A stretch of DNA of 64,000 nt from Bradyrhizobium sp. Ai1a-2 (GCF_000426245.1 NZ_AUEZ01000050.1:1-64000); one strand, 5' to 3'. Counted from the first letter of the stretch, positions 7,486-17,426 are shown. Notes: generated by a model not told the origin, from the sequence alone. Made by a program: numbers and translations.

Positions 7486-7608
7486 TTCCAGGCGTCAGTT
7501 CGTTCACGTCGGTATGCTGCGAGATGTCTTGATCCGTGTTGTTCAAGCGATAAACTGCTGACGGTCTTGGCCACTTTGGGATCAGAAAGGCCGAGCAGGA
7601 AAACGCCA

Positions 7609-8835
7609 ATGGCAACAGAAGGCCGCAGGCCCGGTGGAAGCTCGCCTATCGAGCGGCAAGCAGAAGATTATGTGGCCATGGTTGCCCGTGCCAGGGCCCT
7701 CATTCCGGCGCTTCGCGAGCGGGCGGCAAGGACCGAGGAGTTGCGGCGCCTGCCGGCGGAGACCGAGTACGACCTGCATAACGCCGGCCTTTTCCGGATC
7801 CTGCAGCCAAGGCGCGTCGGCGGCGCGGAGCTCGACTATGTCGCGCTGATCGATTGTGCCGATGCGCTGGGGCAGGGCGATGCTTCCGTAGCGTGGAATT
7901 TCGCCAATCTGGCGAGCCACCACTGGATGCTTGGGATGTTCGATCCGCAGGCGCAGGATGTGGTCTGGAGCAAGGAGCCGAATACTCTGATTGCGTCCTC
8001 CTTCATATTCCCTGCCGGCCGGGCGCGGAAAGTCGATGGTGGCCACGTGTTGACTGGAAGCTGGTCATTCTCGTCGGGTGTCGAATCCTGCGAATGGAAC
8101 ATGCTCGGCAGCGTGGTCTCCTCCGATGACGAGGCTGATGGAGTCGAATACCGGATCTTCCTGCTTAACCGGCGAGACTACAGGATCAAGGATATCTGGA
8201 ATGCGACCGGCCTGCGTGGGACCGGATCGAACGGGGTCGAGGTCGAGGAAGCCTTTGTGGCAAATGCGATGTCGATCGCGGTGAGCGATCTTGCGGGCGG
8301 GCCGACGCCTGGCAGTTCGGTCAATCCGAACGCGCTCTACGCGCTGCCGGTGTTCGCGCTGTTTCCTTATGTCCTGTCAGGCGTTGGCCTCGGCAATGCA
8401 CAGGCCTGTCTTGACGACTATATCGAGATCGCCCGCCACCGCGTTTCGACCTCCAATCGCACCAAGCTTGGCGATATGCAGAGCACACAGATCAAGATCG
8501 CGGAAGCTTCCGCCAAGATCGATGCGGCGCGCCTGATCATGCGATCGAACTGCATCGGCGCGATGGCGGACGCACGGAGCGGCCATATCCCCGACATCGC
8601 CGCCAAGACCGGGCTGCGGCGCGATGGCGCTTTCTCGGTCAATCTCTGCAGCGAGGCCGTGTCGCTGCTGTTTGCCGCAAGCGGGGCGCGCAGCCTTTTC
8701 ACCTCGGGTACGCTGCAGCGGCAGTTCCGCGACGCCCATGCGGTCAATTCACACCTTGCCTTCAATTTCGATGCGGCAGGGACCAACTATGGACGTGTGG
8801 CGCTGGGCTTGCCGTCCGAAAATCTGACGCTCTGA
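7609..8835 (+). CDS. Acyl-CoA-dehydrogenase-like flavin-dependent monooxygenase, oxygenase component
   Basis: 408 residues from the ATG at 7609 (AGGAAA eight bases upstream; a further in-frame start at 7567 is less likely). The N-terminal helical domain contains LRRLPAETEYDLHNAGLFRI and LQPRRVGGAELDY. The middle holds SWSFSSGVESCEWNMLGSVV, and the C-terminal helices include SGARSLFTSGTLQRQFRDAH. This is the group that includes HpaB-like, HsaA-like and DszC-like reduced-flavin-using hydroxylases rather than true acyl-CoA dehydrogenases. It should hydroxylate an aromatic or heteroaromatic compound with reduced flavin supplied by the flavin reductase encoded 10 bases downstream. Substrate cannot be read from the sequence. 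Confidence 0.85.
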   Translation: MATEGRRPGGSSPIERQAEDYVAMVARARALIPALRERAARTEELRRLPAETEYDLHNAGLFRILQPRRVGGAELDYVALIDCADALGQGDASVAWNFANLASHHWMLGMFDPQAQDVVWSKEPNTLIASSFIFPAGRARKVDGGHVLTGSWSFSSGVESCEWNMLGSVVSSDDEADGVEYRIFLLNRRDYRIKDIWNATGLRGTGSNGVEVEEAFVANAMSIAVSDLAGGPTPGSSVNPNALYALPVFALFPYVLSGVGLGNAQACLDDYIEIARHRVSTSNRTKLGDMQSTQIKIAEASAKIDAARLIMRSNCIGAMADARSGHIPDIAAKTGLRRDGAFSVNLCSEAVSLLFAASGARSLFTSGTLQRQFRDAHAVNSHLAFNFDAAGTNYGRVALGLPSENLTL

Positions 8836-8845
8836 GGTTCACCGG

Positions 8846-9394
8846 ATGTCTGACGTACCCAAGCATCCGGCCGACCCGGCCAACGAATTTGCCAGCGGCA
8901 ACTCACCGATCGACCCGCGGGATTTTCGGAATGCGTTGGGCACCTTCGCGACCGGCGTCACGATCGTCACGGCGATGGCCACGGACGGCAGGCCGTATGG
9001 CGTCACCTGCAACTCCTTTGCGTCGGTATCGCTAAATCCGCCGCTGGTGTTGTGGAGCCTCGGCCTGTTCTCACAGGGGCTGCCCATCTTCCAGAATGCG
9101 AGCCACTTCACGGTCAATGTGCTCGGTGCGTCCCAGCAGGCCTTGGCGTCGCAATTTGCAAAATCCTCAAATGATAAGTTCGTCGGGGTGAGCTGGACGC
9201 CTGGACTGGGGAATGCGCCCGTCATCACCGACAGCGTCGCCAACTTTCAATGTCGTGCCGTAAATCGCTATTATGGCGGCGATCACGTCATATTCCTGGG
9301 TGCGGTTGAGGCCTATTCCTATAATCGGCGGGAGCCCTTGCTGTTTGCGCGCGGGACGTTCGGTCACTTTCTCGCGGACGAGGGCGGCAAATAG
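8846..9394 (+). CDS. Flavin reductase, partner of the upstream monooxygenase
   Basis: 182 residues, start supported by GAGG eight bases upstream. It is an HpaC/DIM6-type flavin reductase: RDFRNALGTFATGVTIVTAM, then YGVTCNSFASVSLNPPLVLW, then FTVNVLGASQQALASQFA and the C-terminal GGDHVIFLGAVEAY. It uses NAD(P)H to reduce FMN or FAD, which diffuses to the oxygenase. The 10-base spacing from the oxygenase gene indicates one operon and a two-component monooxygenase. Confidence 0.9.
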   Translation: MSDVPKHPADPANEFASGNSPIDPRDFRNALGTFATGVTIVTAMATDGRPYGVTCNSFASVSLNPPLVLWSLGLFSQGLPIFQNASHFTVNVLGASQQALASQFAKSSNDKFVGVSWTPGLGNAPVITDSVANFQCRAVNRYYGGDHVIFLGAVEAYSYNRREPLLFARGTFGHFLADEGGK

Positions 9395-9402
9395 ACCCGG
9401 AT

Positions 9403-9421
9403 GGCCTCGGGTGACGAGGCC
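9403..9421 (+). terminator. Possible terminator hairpin after the monooxygenase operon
   Basis: ggcctcg (9403-9409) and cgaggcc (9415-9421) form a 7-base-pair stem with a five-base loop, starting 9 bases after the flavin reductase stop. The downstream tgatctgc is not T-rich, so termination efficiency is doubtful. The rest of 9422-9722 holds no gene I can support. Confidence 0.35.
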
Positions 9422-9722
9422 TGATCTGCACGGCAGCGCTCCTCCAAATTGACGCGGTCACTTTGGAGGCTGAAGCTGAAATTAGTTAAGTTTGTCGTAG
9501 AGTTGTCGAACGTGTCGCACGTTCCGTCCAGGTGGCAGATGCAGACGAGAGCTACTTGGGCGAGACGGGAAAAGGCCTCCGGACGGCTGGCTTCCCACGT
9601 CGGGACCGGAGCGTTACACTCACATCCACGTAGAAAGCTGCTTTCCAGTTGAAAAGCCGGTTTCAGTTGACTACGGAATAACTACATCCCAGGCAGTTTT
9701 TGCTTTCGGAGTTGTAACGAGC

Positions 9723-10457
9723 GTGCCCCAGGATAAAACGGGCGAGACTCGCGGATTTTCGACCAGCAAATTGTCGGTTCTCCGCAAGCATCCGTACTTT
9801 GTCGATCTCGAACCCGAGGCGTTCGAGCAGCTGTGTCGTTACGCCAAGCACACGACGCTGAAACGCGGAGCTGCGATCTTCTCGAAGGGTGATCCAGGCA
9901 CAAGCCTGTTTGCAGTGATATCGGGCACGGTGAAGATCAGCATCTCATCGCCTGATGGCCGCAACGCGATCCTGAACTTGATCGAGGCCGGAGAGATCTT
10001 CGGCGAGATCGCAGTGCTCGATTCAGGGTTGCGGACAGCCGACGCTACCGCGAACAGCAATTGCGAACTTTTCATCATTGATAAGCGCGAATTCATTCCC
10101 TTCGTCCGAAGCCAGCCGGCGCTAGCGATGAAGTTCATCGAGCTCCTGTGCATACGGCTGCGCTGGACCAGCGATCAAGTCGAACAGGTCATCCTCCAAG
10201 ACCTTCCAGGCCGGGTCGCCAGCGCCTTGCTTCGCCTTACTGAGAAGCACAAGCCTGAGCCGCAAGGTCGTGTCATTGCCATCACCCAGCAAGAGATCAG
10301 TGAGATGGTCGGCATGACCCGCGAAAGCATCAACAAGCAGCTTCGGGTATGGGCCACGCGTGGCTGGGTGCGGCTCGAGCATGGCGCGATCGTGGTGCTG
10401 AAGCCCGAAGAACTACAGACACTGGTCGATTCTGGATCGGAAAACGGCAGCGAATAG
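9723..10457 (+). CDS. Crp/Fnr family transcriptional regulator
   Basis: 244 residues from a GTG start. The N-terminal cyclic-nucleotide-type sensor domain shows LKRGAAIFSKGDPGTSLFAV, ISGTVKISISSPDGR and AGEIFGEIAVLDSG. The dimerisation helix and a C-terminal winged helix-turn-helix follow (ITQQEISEMVGMTRESINKQ). The cysteines that hold the Fe-S cluster in Fnr are absent, so it is more likely a Crp-like or redox-independent member. It lies alone between the monooxygenase operon and the molybdenum enzyme and could regulate either; no target site is evident. Confidence 0.88.
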   Translation: MPQDKTGETRGFSTSKLSVLRKHPYFVDLEPEAFEQLCRYAKHTTLKRGAAIFSKGDPGTSLFAVISGTVKISISSPDGRNAILNLIEAGEIFGEIAVLDSGLRTADATANSNCELFIIDKREFIPFVRSQPALAMKFIELLCIRLRWTSDQVEQVILQDLPGRVASALLRLTEKHKPEPQGRVIAITQQEISEMVGMTRESINKQLRVWATRGWVRLEHGAIVVLKPEELQTLVDSGSENGSE

Positions 10458-10577
10458 CTCCGTGACATCTCTCACAAGGCGGTGAGCTCGTCGGACCTGT
10501 GACGCCATTCACAGGGCCTCGGCGTGCGTTGCGGTAACCCGGGCATTGCGGACCACATCCGCAATGCGGAGAGATTC

Positions 10578-10847
10578 ATGCACGACTCATTTGGCGAGCC
10601 TCCTGATGACGACCAGGACAGTTGTCAAAGCCGGAGCATCAAGCTCATTGCTTTGCCTTTGCTCATCGTCACCGCCCTGACCGGCATCGTGGTTAGTCAT
10701 CCGTCCGCTATGAAATGGGTTTCGGATACCGCGCAAGTCGCGCCTGCTGGCCCAGACTTCGTCGGCCCAGATATCATCCCGGACACTCCCCGGCCGACAC
10801 GACTTGCTCAGCCGGCGAATCGAATCCGCACGCTTCCCGGCTATTGA
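10578..10847 (+). CDS. Small single-pass membrane protein
   Basis: 89 residues from the ATG at 10578 (GGAGAG upstream; an in-frame start at 10524 adds an unlikely polar extension). The N-terminus is acidic (MHDSFGEPPDDDQD), followed by one helix IKLIALPLLIVTALTGIVVS and a Pro-rich periplasmic tail ending RTLPGY. Hypothetical; similar in organisation to the protein at 446. Confidence 0.5.
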   Translation: MHDSFGEPPDDDQDSCQSRSIKLIALPLLIVTALTGIVVSHPSAMKWVSDTAQVAPAGPDFVGPDIIPDTPRPTRLAQPANRIRTLPGY

Positions 10848-10960
10848 TGCTGCTGCTTGGCGGAACCTGACTTGGCCCTTGCACGGCGTATGCTCGTTGG
10901 CAGACAAATTCCCCACAAATCCCTCTCGGCGGGACCGGAATTTGGTGTTACCAATTTGAG

Positions 10961-13057
10961 ATGAACGAGCACGCCAAGATCGACATTCGTCATTCGACCT
11001 GCCCGCACGATTGCCCATCGGCCTGTGCGCTCGACATCGAGGTGATCGAGGGCCGCTCGATTGGCCGGGTCCGCGGCTCAAAGTTGCAAACCTATACCGC
11101 GGGTGTCGTCTGCGCCAAGGTGGCGCGTTATGCCGAACGTATCCATCATCCCGAACGGCTCCTCTACCCGATGAGGCGAACCGGGCCGAAGGGCTCGGGC
11201 CAGTTTGCCCGGATTTCCTGGGACGAGGCGCTAGACGAGATTGTCGCGCGCTTCAATGCGGCCGAACACGAATTCGGAGCCGAGTCGATCTGGCCCTATT
11301 ACTACGCCGGCACCATGGGGCTCGTGATGCGTGATGGCATCAACCGCCTGGCGCATGTCAAGAAATACTCCCGCTTCTATTCCACGATTTGCGCGAACAT
11401 CGCGCGTGTCGGCTTTTCAGTCGGCACCGGCAAGATCGCCGGCGTTGATCCGCGTGAAATGGGTGTCTCCGACCTCGTCGTGATCTGGGGAACCAACCCG
11501 GTGAACACCCAGGTCAACGTCATGACGCACGCGATGCGCGCCCGGAGAGAGCGGGGTGCCAAGATCGCCGCGATCGATATCTACAACAATGACACGGTGA
11601 AGCAGGCTGACGTGAAGATCGTCCTGCGGCCCGGCACTGATGCTGCTTTCGCCTGCGGCGTCATGCATGTGCTGTTTCGCGAAGGGTACGCGGATCGGGC
11701 CTACATGGATTGCTATACGGACTGCCCGGACGAACTGGAAGCGCATCTCGCCAGCAGGACTCCCGAATGGGCTTCGTCGATATCAGGCGTGCCGGTGGAG
11801 GAGATCGAGGCTTTCGCTCGTCTGGTCGGCCGGACCAAACGCTCGTTCTTCCGCCTGGGCTACGGCTTCACGCGAAGCCGAAACGGTGCGGCGCAGATGC
11901 ACGCGGCGCTCTGCATTCCGGCGGTGACCGGCGCCTGGCAATATGAAGGCGGAGGTGCGTTCTTCAACAATGCCGCGATCTGGAAATTCAACGAATCCAT
12001 CATCGAGGGACATGACGCGATTGACCGCACCACGCGTTGGCTCGATCAGTCGAGGATTGGACGTATCCTGACCGGCGACGCCGAAGCCTTGAAGGGTGGA
12101 CCGCCGGTCAAGGCGATGCTGATCCAGAACACCAATCCGGTGACGGTGGCGCCGGAGCAGACTTTGGTGCGCGAAGGGTTTGCCCGGGAGGACCTGTTCG
12201 TGGCAGTCCATGAGCAGTTCATGACCGAGACTGCCGCCATGGCCGATATCGTCCTGCCCGCGACGATGTTCATGGAGCATGATGATCTCTATTACGGCGG
12301 CGGTCACCAGCACATCTCAGTTGGACCCAAGCTGATCGAGCCTCCGGCCGAATGCCGCAGTAACCATCAAGTGATTCAGGCGCTGGGGCGCCGCCTCAAT
12401 GCGGTCCATCCGGGCTTTGAGATGTCGCCGCGTGAATTGATCGATGTGACGCTGAAGAAGAGCGGCCATGGCGATATCGAGAAGCTGGAGGCGGATCTGT
12501 GGCGTGACATCCAGCCGGATTTCCGCACCTCGCACTACCTCGACGGCTTTGCGCACGCGGACAAGAAGTTCCATTTCAAGGCCGATTGGGCGCATCCGCC
12601 TTTCGGGACCGCTGGCCTGGGGCCATGGGACCAGATGCCGTCGCTACCCGACCATTGGACCATTATTGAGGAGGCCGACGCGGAGCATCCGTTCCGGTTG
12701 GCAACCTCGCCGTCACGGAGCTATCTGAACACCAGTTTCAATGAGACGCCGGGATCCAGAGCCCGCGAGGGTAAGCCGACGGTGATGATCCATCCGGACG
12801 ACGCAGCGGCCCTTTCGATTGCCGACGGCGATGCGGTGACGCTCGGCAACACACGCGGCGAAACGACGCTGACGGCGAAACTGTTCGACGGCCTGCGTCG
12901 CGGCGTACTGATCGCCGAATCGATCCACCCGAACAAAGCCCATATCGGTGGCCGCGGCATCAATACGCTGACCGGTGCCGAAACGGTCGCTCCTGTCGGT
13001 GGTGCCGCGTTTCACGACAACAAGGTTTGGGTTCGGAAGGCCCGGGTCTCGGCCTAA
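10961..13057 (+). CDS. Molybdopterin-dependent oxidoreductase (DMSO reductase superfamily)
   Basis: 698 residues. The N-terminus has the Fe-S motif STCPHDCPSACALDIE with the fourth cysteine in GVVCAKVARYAERI, so one 4Fe-4S cluster is expected. Molybdopterin-binding blocks follow (LVVIWGTNPVNTQVNVMTHA; AMLIQNTNPVTVAPEQ; MADIVLPATMFMEHDDL). The C-terminal molydop-binding domain begins near PFRLATSPSRSYLNTSFNET. There is no twin-arginine signal, so the enzyme is probably cytoplasmic. It belongs to the BisC/formate dehydrogenase-like group; the substrate is not deducible. The crotonase gene begins 69 bases downstream and may be cotranscribed. Confidence 0.88.
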   Translation: MNEHAKIDIRHSTCPHDCPSACALDIEVIEGRSIGRVRGSKLQTYTAGVVCAKVARYAERIHHPERLLYPMRRTGPKGSGQFARISWDEALDEIVARFNAAEHEFGAESIWPYYYAGTMGLVMRDGINRLAHVKKYSRFYSTICANIARVGFSVGTGKIAGVDPREMGVSDLVVIWGTNPVNTQVNVMTHAMRARRERGAKIAAIDIYNNDTVKQADVKIVLRPGTDAAFACGVMHVLFREGYADRAYMDCYTDCPDELEAHLASRTPEWASSISGVPVEEIEAFARLVGRTKRSFFRLGYGFTRSRNGAAQMHAALCIPAVTGAWQYEGGGAFFNNAAIWKFNESIIEGHDAIDRTTRWLDQSRIGRILTGDAEALKGGPPVKAMLIQNTNPVTVAPEQTLVREGFAREDLFVAVHEQFMTETAAMADIVLPATMFMEHDDLYYGGGHQHISVGPKLIEPPAECRSNHQVIQALGRRLNAVHPGFEMSPRELIDVTLKKSGHGDIEKLEADLWRDIQPDFRTSHYLDGFAHADKKFHFKADWAHPPFGTAGLGPWDQMPSLPDHWTIIEEADAEHPFRLATSPSRSYLNTSFNETPGSRAREGKPTVMIHPDDAAALSIADGDAVTLGNTRGETTLTAKLFDGLRRGVLIAESIHPNKAHIGGRGINTLTGAETVAPVGGAAFHDNKVWVRKARVSA

Positions 13058-13126
13058 ATCGCCCTTGCAGTCGGCCGCGATCCTGCCGCAAATGGTTGCC
13101 CGAAACGGCAAGAACAGGCGGGCAAG

Positions 13127-13909
13127 ATGACCGAGAGCAGCAGCGTGATCCTTGAAAAGCGCGGCCAGGCGTTCTGGATCACGATCAACCGGCCGGACAA
13201 GCGCAATGCCCTCAATGGTGACGTGATTGCGGGCATCGCAACAGGCTACCGCGCCGCTCATGATGACAGCGACGTCCGCGTCATCGTGTTGACGGGAGCA
13301 GGAGACAAGGCCTTCTGCGCCGGGGCTGACCTGCAGAACAGCGGCGCTGCCTTCGCGATGGATCACTCCAAGCCGAACGTCGACTACGCTGATCTGCTAC
13401 GGCTCTCGCAAAATTCGACCAAGCCAGCGATCGCGCGCGTAGGTGCCGTGTGCATGGCCGGCGGCATGGGCTTGCTATGCATGACCGACATGGCCGTGGC
13501 TGCCGACCACGTGATCTTCGGCCTCCCTGAGGTGAAGGTCGGCGTCTTCCCGATGCAGGTGATGAGCCTTTTGCAGTCGATCGCGCCCCGGCGCCTTGTC
13601 AACGAATGGGCGCTCACCGGCGAGCCCTTTGACGCCGAGGCGGCGCAGGCCGCAGGACTGCTGAACTATGTGGTGCCGGCCGCAGAGCTTGACGCAAAGG
13701 TCGAGTGGTTGATCAACCGCATCGTCGACAAGTCGCCGACTGCAATCCGGCGCGGCAAATATGCCATGCGCGCAATCGCTTCGATGTCGTTCGACGAGAG
13801 CATCGCCTATACCGAAAGCCAGATCGCGCTATTGGCGATGACCGAGGATGCCAAGGAAGGCCTCAAAGCGTTCAGCGAGAAGCGCAAACCTTCCTGGCCC
13901 GGGCGATAG
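13127..13909 (+). CDS. Enoyl-CoA hydratase/isomerase family protein
   Basis: 260 residues with the crotonase fold: FWITINRPDKRNALNGDVIA, the oxyanion-hole segment VLTGAGDKAFCAGADLQNSG and MAGGMGLLCMTDMAVAADH followed by FGLPEVKVGVFP. Of the two catalytic glutamates of classical hydratases, the second (in GLPEVKVG) is present, while the first position falls in GGMGLL without Glu. The reaction may therefore be an isomerisation or hydrolysis rather than hydration. Located right after the molybdenum enzyme. Confidence 0.87.
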   Translation: MTESSSVILEKRGQAFWITINRPDKRNALNGDVIAGIATGYRAAHDDSDVRVIVLTGAGDKAFCAGADLQNSGAAFAMDHSKPNVDYADLLRLSQNSTKPAIARVGAVCMAGGMGLLCMTDMAVAADHVIFGLPEVKVGVFPMQVMSLLQSIAPRRLVNEWALTGEPFDAEAAQAAGLLNYVVPAAELDAKVEWLINRIVDKSPTAIRRGKYAMRAIASMSFDESIAYTESQIALLAMTEDAKEGLKAFSEKRKPSWPGR

Positions 13910-13953
13910 AGCAGATCCAGGAAGGGAGATGTGCCTCATTGCGCCTGTTGCGA

Positions 13954-14382
13954 CTATCCCGGATTTGCCTTGAGTCCGGCAGCTTCAATGCCGGCAATCG
14001 CGCAGATCTCGTCATTATCCGAGGTGTCGCCGCTGACGCCAACGGCACCGAGCAGCGTGGTGCCATTCAGAACGAGTACGCCGCCGGGCACCGGTACCAG
14101 GCGGCCTTGGGCCAGCGCGTTCACGGCGCCGACGAAATAGGCCTGCTCCTGTGCGCGCTGAAACAATGCCCGTGACCCCATACCGAGCGCCAGCGCGCCA
14201 TAAGCTTTGCCATGCGCGATCTCGGCGCGCATCAGGCTCGTCCCGTCCTGCGCTGCAGTCAGTTTGACTGCGCCGCGCGCATCGAGAATGGTGATGACAA
14301 GCGGCTTGAGATTCTTCTCGACGGCTTTCGCAAGCGCTGAGTCAAGAATCCTTCGGGCAACATCAAGCGTAAGCTCAGTCAT
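13954..14382 (-). CDS. GlcG/HbpS family protein
   Basis: 142 residues: MTELTLDVARRILDSALAKA, VITILDARGAVKLTAAQDGT, HGKAYGALALGMGSRALFQR and the conserved GRLVPVPGGVLVLNG ... AVGVSGDTSDNDEICA ending. GlcG is encoded in glycolate-oxidase operons and HbpS is an extracellular haem-binding relative. The start overlaps the end of the FAD/Fe-S oxidase gene by 8 bases (14375-14382), so the two are translationally linked. A role accessory to the oxidase is inferred from this. Confidence 0.88.
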   Translation of the reverse strand: MTELTLDVARRILDSALAKAVEKNLKPLVITILDARGAVKLTAAQDGTSLMRAEIAHGKAYGALALGMGSRALFQRAQEQAYFVGAVNALAQGRLVPVPGGVLVLNGTTLLGAVGVSGDTSDNDEICAIAGIEAAGLKANPG

Positions 14383-17350
14383 GGAGGGTTTCCTTTTCGG
14401 GAGAAGAGAGACTTTCGGATTTCGTACTATCCAGACTCATGGCCAGCACGCGCGCGACGTGGAGCGGGGAACGCGCAGTGCCATCCTTGATCTGGTGTCG
14501 GCACGAGGTGCCGTCAGCAACGATCAGCGTTGCATCGTCGGCGCGACGAACGGCGGGAAGGAGAGAGAGTTCGGCCATGTCGATCGAGGCTTGGTAGGTG
14601 TCGGCGCCGTAGCCGAATGCGCCGGCCATGCCACAACAGCTGGATTCGATGCTTTCGACAGTCAGGTCCGGGACAAGGCGCAGCACTTTCTCGACAGGCT
14701 TGAACGCGCCGAATGACTTCTGGTGGCAATGGCCGTGGACCAGGGCTTTGCTGCCAATGGCGCCAAGCGGCAGTCGCAAGCGGCCGGCCTCCGCTTCGCG
14801 TACCAAGAATTCCTCGAAGAGCAGCGCATGGGCACTGACGCCTCTCGCAACCTCGTCGGAACGTAAGGAGAGCAATTCGTCCCGCAGCGTCAAGAGGCAG
14901 CTCGGTTCGAGACCGACGATCGGCACCCCGCGCGCCGCGAAAGGCGCGTATGTGGAGACCAGCCGATCCAATTCGACGCGAGCCTGATCGACCATGCCGG
15001 CCGAGAGAAAGGTGCGCCCACAGCAAAGCGGCCGGGCGCGATCGATGGGCTTCGGAAGATGGACGCGATAGCCGCCCTCCACGAGCACGCGTAGCGCGGC
15101 ATCGAGGTTCTCGCGCTCATAGATGCGGTTGAAGGTATCGGCGAACAGAACCACTTCGTGGCCCTCTTCGGGACCAAAGACTTCCGCGTCCGTTTTGAAG
15201 ACATCACGCCGGAATGCCGGCAGCGATCGCTTCGAACTGATGCCGGCGAACTTCTCGAATAGCGTTCGTAACGAGCCGCTGCTGTTGCGCCAATTGGCAA
15301 GCGGCGCGAAGCGCGAGGCAAAGTCCGCATAGCGCGGCAAATAGCCAACCAGCCGGTCGCGTAGCGAGAGCCCTCGCTTGGCCGCTCGCGCAGCCAGTAC
15401 CTCGATCTTCATCTTGGCCATGTCGACCCCGGTCGGGCATTCGTGCCGACAGGCCTTGCAGGAGACGCAGAGTTTCAGCGTCTCCATCATCTCGTCCGAC
15501 GAAAGCGCGTCGGGTCCCAACTGCCCGGAGATGGCCAGCCGCAACGTGTTGGCGCGTCCACGCGTGACGTCTTTTTCGTTGCGTGTCGCACGATAGGACG
15601 GGCACATCACGCCGCCCTCGAGCTTCCGGCAAGCGCCGTTATTGTTGCACATCTCGACTGCGCCCTGAAGACCCCCGCCGGCGCCGGGATAAGCCGACCA
15701 GTCGAGCACGGTCTTCAGCTCGTTGACCTTGTACTGTGGCGAGTAACGGAACAGCGAGCGGTCATCCATCCTTGGTGGATCGACGATCTTGCCGGGGTTC
15801 AGCACACCGTTCGGATCGAACCGATGTTTGATCTCCCGGAAGTCGGCGACAATACGCGAGCCGAACATTGTCTCGTGAAATTCCGACCGCACCAGGCCAT
15901 CGCCATGCTCGCCGGAATGCGAGCCCTTGTATTCGCGCACCAGGGCAAACGCTTCTTCGGCGATGGCGCGCATCGCCTTGACATCCTTGTCGAGCTTGAG
16001 GTTGAGCACAGGGCGGACATGCAGACAGCCTTCGGAGGCGTGGGCGTACATCGTGCCACTGGTGCCGTGCTTGGCGAACACGGCATTGAGGCGGTCGGTG
16101 TAGTCAGCGAGATGCGGCAACGGCACCGCGCAATCCTCGACGAAGGAGACCGGCTTGCCTTCCTGCTTCATCGACATCATGACGTTGAGGCCGGCGGCGC
16201 GGAAGTCGGCGATAGCGCCCTGAAGGGCGGGTTCGACGATCTCGACCACGCCGCCCCACTTGCGCGGTGGCTTATCCCAGCCAAAGCCGAGATCGCCCAT
16301 CAACTCGCTGAGTTGCTTCAGCCGCGCGAGATTTTCTGCCTGGTCCTCCTCGGCAAACTCCACGACCAGGATGGCATCGGGATCACCTCGCACGGCTGCG
16401 GCGATGACCGGTTTGAACATCGCGATATCGCGGCCGAGCGCGATCATGGTGCGGTCGACCAGTTCGACTGCGATCGGCCGCAGCCTGACGAGATGCTGGG
16501 CCGCATCCATCGCCTCGTAGAAGCTGCCAAAATGGCAGACGCCCAGCACCTTGTTGCGGATCGTCGGCCACAGCTTGAGCTCGACCTTGGTGGTGAAGGC
16601 GAGGGTGCCCTCGGAGCCCACCAACAAATGCGCCAAGTTGCTCGGCGCATTGCGCGGCACCAGCGCATCGAGATTGTAGCCGCCAACCCGGCGCTGCACC
16701 TTCGGGAATTTGTCGGCGATTTCGGCCGCTTCGCGCTCGCCGAGATCGAGCATGTCGCGAAACAGTACAAGCCCGCTGTCAGGTGAATTCACCCGCGCGA
16801 GATCCCGCGGCACTTCGCCGAAATGCAGGAGCGTGCCGTCGGCGAGCGCAGCATCCATCGAGAGCGTATTGTCGCGCATGGTGCCGTAGCGCAGCGAACG
16901 TCCCCCGCAGGAATTGTTGCCCGCCATGCCGCCGATGGTAGCGCGTGAGGCGGTGGAGACGTCGACCGGAAACCACAGCCCATGTTTCCTGAGCTGGCGG
17001 TTGAGATCGTCGAGCACGATACCCGGCTCGACCACGCAGGTCCGGTTCTCCGCGTCCAGGGAGAGGATCCTGTTCAGGTGCCGGGAGAAATCGATCACAA
17101 CGCCGTGGTTAACGGTTTGGCCGCATTGCGAGGTGCCGCCCCCACGGGGAGTCACGATTCGGCCGGCGTCGCGCGCGATCGTCAGCGCCCGGAGCGCCTC
17201 CTCCATGGTTCGGGGAACCACCACGCCCTCGGGCACGATCTGGTAGAACGAGGCGTCGGTCGCATAGCGCCCCCGGCTGAAGGCGTCGAAAAGGACATCG
17301 CCGGTGATATTTGACCGCAGCTGGCGCTCGAGCGGTGACGCGTTCTTCAT
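14375..17350 (-). CDS. FAD-binding and Fe-S oxidase, D-lactate/glycolate dehydrogenase type
   Basis: 991 residues, a natural fusion of the GlcD-like and GlcF-like parts. The N-terminal PCMH FAD domain shows IVTPRGGGTSQCGQTVNHG and GGMAGNNSCGGRSLRYGTMR. The middle has the FAD-oxidase C-domain (YAHASEGCLHVRPVLNLK, GSHSGEHGDGLVRSE). Then a ferredoxin-like segment (VSCKACRHECPTGVDMAK) and two CCG-type motifs (RPLCCGRTFLSAGM; SSCCGMAGAFGYG) follow. It should oxidise a 2-hydroxyacid such as D-lactate, glycolate or D-2-hydroxyglutarate and pass electrons to the respiratory chain. A GntR gene lies upstream on the same strand, with a 16-base palindrome in the gap. Confidence 0.9.
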   Translation of the reverse strand: MKNASPLERQLRSNITGDVLFDAFSRGRYATDASFYQIVPEGVVVPRTMEEALRALTIARDAGRIVTPRGGGTSQCGQTVNHGVVIDFSRHLNRILSLDAENRTCVVEPGIVLDDLNRQLRKHGLWFPVDVSTASRATIGGMAGNNSCGGRSLRYGTMRDNTLSMDAALADGTLLHFGEVPRDLARVNSPDSGLVLFRDMLDLGEREAAEIADKFPKVQRRVGGYNLDALVPRNAPSNLAHLLVGSEGTLAFTTKVELKLWPTIRNKVLGVCHFGSFYEAMDAAQHLVRLRPIAVELVDRTMIALGRDIAMFKPVIAAAVRGDPDAILVVEFAEEDQAENLARLKQLSELMGDLGFGWDKPPRKWGGVVEIVEPALQGAIADFRAAGLNVMMSMKQEGKPVSFVEDCAVPLPHLADYTDRLNAVFAKHGTSGTMYAHASEGCLHVRPVLNLKLDKDVKAMRAIAEEAFALVREYKGSHSGEHGDGLVRSEFHETMFGSRIVADFREIKHRFDPNGVLNPGKIVDPPRMDDRSLFRYSPQYKVNELKTVLDWSAYPGAGGGLQGAVEMCNNNGACRKLEGGVMCPSYRATRNEKDVTRGRANTLRLAISGQLGPDALSSDEMMETLKLCVSCKACRHECPTGVDMAKMKIEVLAARAAKRGLSLRDRLVGYLPRYADFASRFAPLANWRNSSGSLRTLFEKFAGISSKRSLPAFRRDVFKTDAEVFGPEEGHEVVLFADTFNRIYERENLDAALRVLVEGGYRVHLPKPIDRARPLCCGRTFLSAGMVDQARVELDRLVSTYAPFAARGVPIVGLEPSCLLTLRDELLSLRSDEVARGVSAHALLFEEFLVREAEAGRLRLPLGAIGSKALVHGHCHQKSFGAFKPVEKVLRLVPDLTVESIESSCCGMAGAFGYGADTYQASIDMAELSLLPAVRRADDATLIVADGTSCRHQIKDGTARSPLHVARVLAMSLDSTKSESLSSPEKETLHD

Positions 17351-17426
17351 CCCAGATTCCGTGGTCGAGGAGGGTGGTTCCGCAAACCTCCAACCGATAG
17401 ATGCAATTTATTTCCCGTTGGCGTCA

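Noticed and set aside
9449..9652. 67-codon plus-strand frame upstream of the Crp/Fnr gene
   Set aside because: No ribosome-binding site, no hydrophobic or domain pattern; treated as non-coding.
15443..16786. 447-codon plus-strand open frame
   Set aside because: It lies antisense inside the FAD/Fe-S oxidase gene, whose frame has clear domains; the plus-strand translation has no recognisable motif and is a high-GC shadow.
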